Shown: in pieces, positions 6,635 to 11,434 of the stretch
Layout of the letters: every line of letters starts with the position of its first letter
Position numbering within the stretch: position 1 is the first letter of the stretch
NCBI GenBank assembly: GCA_021157665.1
Contig: JAGGWE010000077.1
Span: 1-11,434, forward strand
DNA: 11,434 nucleotides
Direction: 5' to 3'
DNA from: Sulfurimonas sp.
GTDB lineage: Bacteria > Campylobacterota > Campylobacteria > Campylobacterales > Sulfurimonadaceae
Program-made: the position numbers and the translations under genes
The notes under the pieces: model-generated
The model's database searches: none
Seen by the model: the letters and a program-made list of their open reading frames with translations, nothing else
Told to the model about the DNA's origin: nothing

Positions 6635-7525
6635 ATGGACTTAGAAAATTTAAGAAAAGAGCGACAAAAATGGATGACTTGGAAAAATATAGTTCCACTT
6701 CGTAAAGAGATAGACAATTTGGCATGTGGAGATTGGCATGTGGAGATTGGAGATACGATTAAAATTAGTGGAGAATATCCACATAATATAAAGGAAAGTG
6801 CCAAGGTTTTAATGCCTTGGAGAAAAGGTCCTTTTGAACTTTTTGATACTTTTATAGATACAGAGTGGCAAAGCAATATAAAATACAATCTACTTCGTCC
6901 ACATTTTAATTTAAAAGATAAAAGAGTTGTCGATATAGGGTGTAACAATGGTTATTATCTCTTTCGTATGCAAGAGGATAAACCAAAGTCATTAGTTGGT
7001 TTTGACCCATCGCCACTTTATAAAACGCAGTTTGATTTTATAAATCATTTTGTAAAAAGTGAGATAGTTTACGAACTTTTGGGTGTTGAGCATGTTGAGT
7101 TTTATGAAGAGAAGTTTGATACTATCTTTTGTTTAGGTGTGCTTTATCATAGAAGTGACCCAGTTGCAATGTTAAAGCAATTATTTAAAGGGCTTGATAA
7201 AAAGGGTGAAGTTATACTTGACACTTTTTATATAGAGGGTGATGGTGAGATGTGCTTGTGTCCAAAATCATCTTATTCTAAGATACCAAATATCTATTTT
7301 GTACCTACGATAGGGGCTTTAAAAAACTGGTGTTTAAGAGCTGGATTTAGTAGTTTTGAGGTTTTAGAGACTTCAGTTACAGAGGTAAATGAACAAAGAA
7401 AAACTGAGTGGATTGAAGGGCAGTCATTAGAGGACTTTTTAGATCCAGATGATAGTTCAAAAACGGTTGAGGGTTATCCTGCACCAGCTAGAGTCTATGT
7501 GAGATTAATTAAGGATAAAAAGTGA
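6635..7525 (+). CDS. cmoB: tRNA U34 carboxymethyltransferase CmoB
   Basis: CmoB transfers the carboxymethyl group of carboxy-SAM (made by CmoA, not in this window) to 5-hydroxyuridine at tRNA position 34, giving cmo5U for expanded wobble decoding. The 296-residue protein shows MPWRKGPFELFDTFIDTEWQ (60-79), the Rossmann motif VVDIGCNNGYY (98-108), FDPSPL (123-128), LGVLYHRSDP (167-176), the IPNIYFVPTIGALKNW stretch (217-232), EQRKTEW (253-259) and the C-terminal FLDPDDSSKTVEGYPAPARV (268-287). These match E. coli CmoB almost segment for segment; it is slightly shorter at the N terminus. Residues 29-41 (LACGDWHVEIGDT) are encoded by a 14-bp tandem duplication containing GGCATGTGG twice, in a segment I judge to be a variable linker. 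The stop overlaps the GTG start of the next gene. The ribosome site is weak (AAAAGAA). Confidence 0.95.
   Translation: MDLENLRKERQKWMTWKNIVPLRKEIDNLACGDWHVEIGDTIKISGEYPHNIKESAKVLMPWRKGPFELFDTFIDTEWQSNIKYNLLRPHFNLKDKRVVDIGCNNGYYLFRMQEDKPKSLVGFDPSPLYKTQFDFINHFVKSEIVYELLGVEHVEFYEEKFDTIFCLGVLYHRSDPVAMLKQLFKGLDKKGEVILDTFYIEGDGEMCLCPKSSYSKIPNIYFVPTIGALKNWCLRAGFSSFEVLETSVTEVNEQRKTEWIEGQSLEDFLDPDDSSKTVEGYPAPARVYVRLIKDKK
6719..6750 (+). repeat. 14-bp tandem duplication carrying two GGCATGTGG copies in cmoB
   Basis: The 14-bp unit TTGGCATGTGGAGA occurs at 6719-6732 and 6733-6746, followed by TTGG as the start of a third. Each unit has an exact 9-mer (6721-6729 and 6735-6743). Because 14 is not a multiple of three, the two copies are read in different frames: Ala-Cys-Gly-Asp, then Trp-His-Val-Glu. 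The reading frame continues intact into the conserved CmoB core, so the change is tolerated or was compensated. Confidence 0.85.
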
Positions 7526-8025
7526 AGAATGAAAATGAAATAATAGAAGAAGATTTAGAAATAGTAGAAGATGTTGATAAAAATAGGGTTTACCTTCAAA
7601 CACATGAGAAGGTAAATAGTGATTTTAGTGGTGAAATAATAGTTCAAGAAAAAGGTTATGTTGAAATAAGGCTTACCACTACTCCTGATATGCTTGCTGA
7701 TAGTATAGGTTTAATTCATGGTGGATTTATATTTTCTGCTGCTGATTATGCTGCAATGGTTGCTGTAAATGAGAGAAATGTTGTTTTAGTAGCTTGTGAT
7801 TGTCAGTTTTTATCTCCTGTTAAATTTCATGATGAGGTGAATTTTGTAGCTAGAGTTCGTCATAAAGAGGGTAAAAAAAGAAATGTGCATGTTGAGGCTT
7901 TTGTCTTAGACATAAAAGTTTTTGAGGGCGAATTTAAAACAGTTGTGACAGAAAGACATGTTTTAAAATTAAAACTTATTGATGAAGAAGATATAAAGCC
8001 AAGTGGTGAGAGCGAAATAATTTAA
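7522..8025 (+). CDS. PaaI-like hotdog-fold thioesterase
   Basis: This is a cytoplasmic single-domain hotdog protein of 167 residues, probably an acyl-CoA thioesterase. The hallmark is the HGGFIFSAADYAAM stretch (66-79): the His-Gly-Gly turn and Asp75 on the central helix correspond to the active-site region of PaaI-type thioesterases. The strand pairs after it (CDCQFLSPV at 92-100, and KKRNVHVEAFVLD at 118-130) fit the fold. An acidic leader of about 18 residues and an acidic tail flank the domain. The start is a GTG overlapping the cmoB stop (GTGA). It is well supported by AAGGA at 7511-7515, six bases upstream, and no in-frame ATG occurs until about residue 57. The substrate is unknown, and linkage to cmoB suggests co-expression rather than a shared pathway. 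Confidence 0.85.
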   Translation: MKNENEIIEEDLEIVEDVDKNRVYLQTHEKVNSDFSGEIIVQEKGYVEIRLTTTPDMLADSIGLIHGGFIFSAADYAAMVAVNERNVVLVACDCQFLSPVKFHDEVNFVARVRHKEGKKRNVHVEAFVLDIKVFEGEFKTVVTERHVLKLKLIDEEDIKPSGESEII

Positions 8026-8040
8026 GGGCACCTCTAAAAA

Positions 8041-8646
8041 CTATAAAGTCTCTATCCAGTAGTCACTATATTGCTGTTCTTGTTTTATGCTTGTAGTTGA
8101 ACCATGCCCTGGATAAAGTGTTTTGTCAAAGTCTAGTTTTTTAAATCTCTCTAGTGAATCTCTCATATCTTGAGGGTTAGAGTATGGAAAATCTGTTCTA
8201 CCGATAGATTTTTCAAAGATAAAATCACCACTAAAAATAGCATCACCAATCTCAATCATAGAACACCCTGGACAATGACCAGGAAAATGATGAAATTTAA
8301 CTTTCACCCCATCAAAATCAAACTCTTGGTTAGGTTCAACTTCTACATCTGGAGTTGAAGGTGGTAACTCTTCCATCCAAGAACTTGTTGATAGCATCAT
8401 CACATCATCTTTTGGTGTGTAGAGTGGAATATTTAGCTTTTTTTGTAGTTCATCGTTTGACCAAACATGATCAAAGTGTCCGTGAGTATTTAAAATAGCA
8501 ACAGGGTTTGTAACATTTTGTAAAACCCATTCAGTAGCACCAACACCTGGGTCAATGATAAAATCTTTTCCATCTGCAGTAACTATGTAACAGTTTGTTT
8601 GGTAAACACCCATCGGTTTTACTTTAATACTCACTTTAATGCTCAT
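8041..8646 (-). CDS. Metallo-beta-lactamase-fold hydrolase, glyoxalase II-like (YcbL type)
   Basis: This 201-residue cytoplasmic metallo-hydrolase belongs to the glyoxalase II/YcbL branch of the MBL superfamily. The metal ligands are all visible: THGHFDH (54-60, giving His55, His57, Asp59 and His60), His124 in PGHCPG, Asp141 in SGDFIF and His181 in PGHG. The SIGRTDFPYSN stretch (147-157) is characteristic of the YcbL group, and the C-terminal substrate-binding domain of full-length glyoxalase II is missing. Members hydrolyse thioesters such as S-lactoylglutathione in vitro; the true substrate here is unknown. The start is backed by a GAGG-type ribosome site and a perfect TATAAT on this strand. 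It converges with the thioesterase gene across a 15-bp gap in which I see no terminator hairpin. Confidence 0.9.
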   Translation of the reverse strand: MSIKVSIKVKPMGVYQTNCYIVTADGKDFIIDPGVGATEWVLQNVTNPVAILNTHGHFDHVWSNDELQKKLNIPLYTPKDDVMMLSTSSWMEELPPSTPDVEVEPNQEFDFDGVKVKFHHFPGHCPGCSMIEIGDAIFSGDFIFEKSIGRTDFPYSNPQDMRDSLERFKKLDFDKTLYPGHGSTTSIKQEQQYSDYWIETL

Positions 8647-8685
8647 ATAACCTCTTTTTTAGTGTGATTATAGCATGATTAGATT
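8647..8685. promoter_or_regulatory. Short divergent promoter region upstream of MBL and DUF455 genes
   Basis: This is a 39-bp spacer. On the minus strand a perfect TATAAT lies at 8672 to 8667, with AGAGG in the resulting short leader before the MBL start. On the plus strand the only candidate is TATAGC (8669-8674), overlapping the same site. That would leave an almost leaderless transcript for the DUF455 gene, which also lacks a clear ribosome site. The minus-strand call is reasonable; the plus-strand one is weak. Confidence 0.4.
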
Positions 8686-9501
8686 ATGAATTTTTATAAA
8701 GAGTTAGAATTAATTTTAGAAGAAAAATCCCCACATGCCAAGATACAAAGATTTAATGAGTTTTATGAACAGTATAAAGCTGGGCATGTGGTTTTTGAAT
8801 CAGAGTATAAACCTAAAAAGTTTTCAGAGCCATCCTATGTTCCCACATGCCAAGTAGTTGCTCCACAAGTTGTCCCAAAAAGAAAAAACCTTACAACAAA
8901 AGAGGGGCAAATAGTTTTACTTCATGCTATTGCTCACATAGAATATTCGGCGATTGATTTAGCGATAGATGCTGCTTATAGATTTTCCCACATGTCAGAT
9001 AAGTATTATGATGATTGGCTAGAGGTGGCAGATGATGAGATAAGACATTTTCATATGTTAGAGAAACTTTTGCATGAATTAGGGGCGAGATATGGGGATG
9101 TTGAAGTGCATAACTCTTTGTTTGAAGCCTCACAAAAAACACAAACACTTCTAGAGCGAATGGCAGTAGTTCCAAGATACTTAGAAGCAAACGGACTAGA
9201 TGCAACACCGATGATACTCACAAAACTTAAAAAACTTCCAAAAAATGAGATGATAGAAAAAATTATAGAAAACCTAGTGATAATTTTAGATGAAGAGATA
9301 GATCATGTAAAAAAAGGTGATGTCTGGTTTAACTTCGCATGTGAAAAAGAGGGAGTAAGTCAAGATATTTATTTTGAAATAATAGACAAATACTATCCAC
9401 AAGGCTTTTTAAGACCAAAAAACTTAAATACAGAAGCTAGAAAAGAAGCAGGTTTTTCATGTAGTGAGTTGAAGCATATGGCTCATCGGGATGTTTGTTA
9501 A
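8686..9501 (+). CDS. DUF455 ferritin-like (MiaE-like) protein
   Basis: This 271-residue protein has the four-helix ferritin-like di-iron signature of the DUF455 family, distantly related to the tRNA hydroxylase MiaE. Likely metal ligands are Glu86 with His84 (HIEYSAIDLAIDA), Glu118 and His121 (DDEIRHF), and Glu204 and His207 (LDEEIDHVKKG). The C-terminal YYPQGFLRPKNLNTEARKEA (236-255) is also typical of the family. The reaction is not established. The first third of the gene is unusual in DNA terms: three exact copies of GGCATGTGG/CCACATGCC and one near copy occur within about 265 bp. They encode SPHAK, AGHVV, VPTCQ and FSHMS, which lie in the N-terminal extension and loops rather than at the metal ligands. 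No strong promoter or ribosome site is visible. Confidence 0.85.
   Translation: MNFYKELELILEEKSPHAKIQRFNEFYEQYKAGHVVFESEYKPKKFSEPSYVPTCQVVAPQVVPKRKNLTTKEGQIVLLHAIAHIEYSAIDLAIDAAYRFSHMSDKYYDDWLEVADDEIRHFHMLEKLLHELGARYGDVEVHNSLFEASQKTQTLLERMAVVPRYLEANGLDATPMILTKLKKLPKNEMIEKIIENLVIILDEEIDHVKKGDVWFNFACEKEGVSQDIYFEIIDKYYPQGFLRPKNLNTEARKEAGFSCSELKHMAHRDVC
8731..8851. repeat. Cluster of three alternating GGCATGTGG copies in the DUF455 gene
   Basis: Exact 9-mer copies lie at 8731-8739 (minus orientation), 8783-8791 (plus) and 8843-8851 (minus). A near copy, CCCACATGTC, follows at about 8987-8996. The orientation alternates, so neighbouring copies are inverted and could pair in RNA. The copies are read in different codon phases (CAT-GCC, CAT-GTG, ACA-TGC), which shows that the DNA word rather than a peptide is repeated. 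Both minus-orientation copies share the extended form CTTGGCATGTGGG when read on the minus strand. Confidence 0.8.
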
Positions 9502-9556
9502 AAGAAGTTAGATTTAGATAAAATACAATCAATATATTTTAACAGGGTAGTTATAA
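9502..9556 (+). promoter_or_regulatory. Promoter and ribosome site of the restriction-modification gene
   Basis: This 55-bp spacer contains TAAAAT at 9519-9524 as a -10 candidate, in the same GATAAAATA context as the cyclo-ligase promoter. An AGGG ribosome site at 9544-9547 lies nine bases before the ATG. The gene therefore probably has its own promoter and is not simply read through from the DUF455 gene. No controller-protein operator was recognised. Confidence 0.4.
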
Positions 9557-11434
9557 ATGTCAATTTTCCAAAAGTCAGTTTTAAAAAATGTTAAACAAGA
9601 TGAGGGCTTAGTCGCTCTTAGATATGCTGAGTATCAAAAGTATTTAGAAAAACTTGATTATATTAAAAAAGTTAAAGAAGAGAAATTTCAAACAGAATTT
9701 TTACAGCTTATTTTTGAGAACTGCTTAGGTTACACACTAGACAGCACCAACCCAACTAGCTTTAATCTTGAGAGAGAAAAGAAAAATGAAACAGACGCTA
9801 AAAAAGCTGATGGTGTTATCTATGTAAATAATGAAGTTATAGGGATAATAGAATTAAAAGCACAAGACACGAAAAACCTTGATAAAATAGAATCCCAAGC
9901 CTTTAACTACCACAACTCACACTCTAACTCAAAGTATATAATTATCTCCAACTTTGATGAGCTTAGATTTTACATAGATAAAAAAACAGCTTATGAGAAG
10001 TTTTCACTTTTTAATCTTGGTTTTGATGAGTTTAAAAAGTTTCATCTGCTTTTGTCTTACGAGAGTATAAAAGATGATTTACCACTAAAACTAAAAGATA
10101 AATCAAGCACTTTTGAACAAGATATATCTAAAAAACTTTACAAAGATTTTTCTGCTTTTAGAACTCACCTATTTGAAAACCTAGTTAAAAACAACACTCT
10201 TGATAAAGCACAACTCCTTAGACTTACTCAAAAGCTATGTGACAGGATTATATTTATACTTTTTGCAGAAGATAGAGGTTTATTAACCGCAAATACCATC
10301 AAAGAGATAAGACAAAGACACCAAAACGATGGCTTTGGCGATAGAGCTATGTATGACTACTACAAACTTTACTTTGATGCGATAAACAAAGGAAATGAAA
10401 GACTAAATATCCCTAAATACAATGGTGGACTTTTCGCAGAAGATGAAACTCTTGATAGTTTAATCATAGATGATAATATTCTTGATATGAAAGCTCAGTC
10501 ATTAAGTGATTATGATTTTATGAGTGATATATCTGTTAATATTTTAGGGCATATCTTTGAGCAGAGTTTGACAGATTTAGAGGAGATAAATGCTTCTATA
10601 AATCATACAAAATTTGATAGTAAAAAAAGTAAAAGAAAAAAAGATGGAGTTTTTTATACTCCAGAATACATCACAAAATACATAGTAGATAACACTCTTG
10701 GAAAACTTTGTAGTGATAAAAGAGAAGAGTTAAAACTCACAGAGATATTAGTACCAAAAAATCCAAAAAAACCAACAAAAAAAGAGCAAAAACAAAAAGA
10801 GAGTTTAGAGATTTACAGAGTTTGGCTCTTAAATCTAAAAATCTTAGACCCGGCATGTGGAAGTGGAGCATTTTTAAATCAAGCCTTGGACTTTTTGATA
10901 AACGAGCATAAATCACTACAAAAAGATTTAGTAGTGATGGGAGATATAACAGCCTACTATGAGATAGAAAAAAGCATACTAGAAAACAATCTTTACGGTG
11001 TAGATATAAACGAAGATGCAGTAGAGATAGCAAAACTTAGTTTATGGTTGAGGACGGCTAGTAAGGGTAGGGAGCTTACTAAACTTGCTGATAAAATTAA
11101 GTGTGCTAATTCTCTTCTTGATATGCCATTTGAAGAAAATACTTTTGATGTTGTTATTGGTAACCCGCCATATGTAAGAGCTGACAGTTTAGGTAATTCA
11201 ATAGAGTTTAGAGAGTATCTTATTAATTCAAATAACTTTGAGACTTTATCGGGAAAATGGGACTTATACATTCCATTTATAGAATTATCTATTAAACTTG
11301 CTAAACGAAATGGAGAAATTTCGTTAATTATACCTGATGCATATTGTCATGCTGACTATGCAAAGAAAAGTTTAGAATGGACAAAAGCAAATCATTTTTT
11401 ATTTCAAATTGACTATTTTCCTAAACTTTTAATA
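9557..11434 (+). CDS. Type IIG restriction enzyme/adenine methyltransferase, N-terminal part
   Basis: The reading frame stays open for 626 codons to the window edge, so the protein is partial. It is a fused restriction-modification enzyme that would both cut DNA and methylate adenine (N6). In order: a PD-(D/E)XK nuclease domain with Asp85 (KKADGVIY) and Glu99-Leu-Lys101 (IIELKAQ); a helical connector (about 150-360); GVFYTPEYI (364-372), typical of Eco57I-type enzymes; the SAM-binding motif DPACGSGAF (431-439); NLYGVDIN with its following helix as motif II; and the catalytic NPPY (536-539). The NPPY motif marks an N6-adenine methyltransferase. The target-recognition domain would lie beyond the window, so specificity cannot be inferred. 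Full-length relatives, common in Campylobacterota, usually run to about 900-1300 residues. Alternatives such as a BREX PglX-type methyltransferase are less likely, because an N-terminal nuclease motif is present. Confidence 0.9.
   Translation, partial: MSIFQKSVLKNVKQDEGLVALRYAEYQKYLEKLDYIKKVKEEKFQTEFLQLIFENCLGYTLDSTNPTSFNLEREKKNETDAKKADGVIYVNNEVIGIIELKAQDTKNLDKIESQAFNYHNSHSNSKYIIISNFDELRFYIDKKTAYEKFSLFNLGFDEFKKFHLLLSYESIKDDLPLKLKDKSSTFEQDISKKLYKDFSAFRTHLFENLVKNNTLDKAQLLRLTQKLCDRIIFILFAEDRGLLTANTIKEIRQRHQNDGFGDRAMYDYYKLYFDAINKGNERLNIPKYNGGLFAEDETLDSLIIDDNILDMKAQSLSDYDFMSDISVNILGHIFEQSLTDLEEINASINHTKFDSKKSKRKKDGVFYTPEYITKYIVDNTLGKLCSDKREELKLTEILVPKNPKKPTKKEQKQKESLEIYRVWLLNLKILDPACGSGAFLNQALDFLINEHKSLQKDLVVMGDITAYYEIEKSILENNLYGVDINEDAVEIAKLSLWLRTASKGRELTKLADKIKCANSLLDMPFEENTFDVVIGNPPYVRADSLGNSIEFREYLINSNNFETLSGKWDLYIPFIELSIKLAKRNGEISLIIPDAYCHADYAKKSLEWTKANHFLFQIDYFPKLLI
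10852..10860 (+). repeat. GGCATGTGG copy within methyltransferase motif I
   Basis: This is an exact 9-mer, but it encodes the conserved Pro-Ala-Cys-Gly of the SAM-binding motif. Protein constraint alone could explain it, so it is the weakest member of the repeat set. Confidence 0.45.

Noticed and set aside
6622..6948. Open frame of 108 codons on the minus strand opposite cmoB.
   Set aside because: It lies entirely antisense to a well-conserved cmoB region and has no recognisable domain or ribosome site.
8026..8040. Possible bidirectional terminator between the thioesterase and MBL genes.
   Set aside because: The 15-bp gap has no inverted repeat, so the transcripts probably overlap or end elsewhere.
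10852..10860. GGCATGTGG in the restriction-modification gene as evidence that this enzyme targets the iterated 9-mer.
   Set aside because: The copy simply encodes the conserved PACG of the SAM motif, and the specificity domain is outside the window, so no link can be claimed.
10737..11271. Two overlapping minus-strand open frames opposite the methyltransferase domain.
   Set aside because: They are antisense shadows of conserved motifs (DPACGSG, NPPY) with low-complexity Leu/Ser/Phe-rich products.

Overview
The window is AT-rich (about one third G+C by eye) and looks like the chromosome of a free-living Campylobacterota (epsilonproteobacterium), most like Sulfurimonas or a relative. This rests on the short FtsY, the Campylobacterota-style CmoB (GCNNGYY SAM loop), the presence of RNase Y, and the low-GC, Lys/Ile-rich coding style. 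It is inferred from family resemblance, not from a database match.

Layout. Positions 13-1451 (minus) hold a lipid-anchored thioredoxin-fold protein whose stop overlaps the start of ftsY. Divergent from it, 1516-3645 (plus) holds 5-formyltetrahydrofolate cyclo-ligase followed 9 bp later by rny (RNase Y). A 133-bp convergent gap (3646-3778) carries a strong hairpin. Positions 3779-6568 (minus) form an overlapping three-gene operon: a FieF-type cation efflux transporter, a ten-helix DUF2157-type membrane protein and a DUF4824-like anchored protein. Divergent again, 6635-8025 (plus) holds cmoB and a hotdog thioesterase joined by a GTGA overlap. Positions 8041-8646 (minus) hold a glyoxalase-II-like metallo-hydrolase. 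Positions 8686-9501 (plus) hold a DUF455 ferritin-like protein. From 9557 to the window edge runs the first 626 codons of a fused nuclease-methyltransferase (Type IIG restriction-modification). Coding density is high, and no gene-free stretch exceeds 133 bp. I saw no rRNA, tRNA, CRISPR array or insertion sequence.

Most genes are housekeeping: membrane protein targeting, folate metabolism, RNA decay, tRNA wobble modification and metal export. The restriction-modification gene is the only clearly accessory one.

The most unusual signal is not a gene. The 9-mer GGCATGTGG (reverse complement CCACATGCC) occurs seven times exactly, on both strands, with several one- or two-mismatch relatives. It is read in different codon frames, appears as a 14-bp tandem duplication in cmoB, clusters in alternating orientation in the DUF455 gene, and forms an inverted pair that makes the hairpin after rny. 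This resembles DNA uptake sequences of Neisseria and Pasteurellaceae, or another genome-wide iterated motif.
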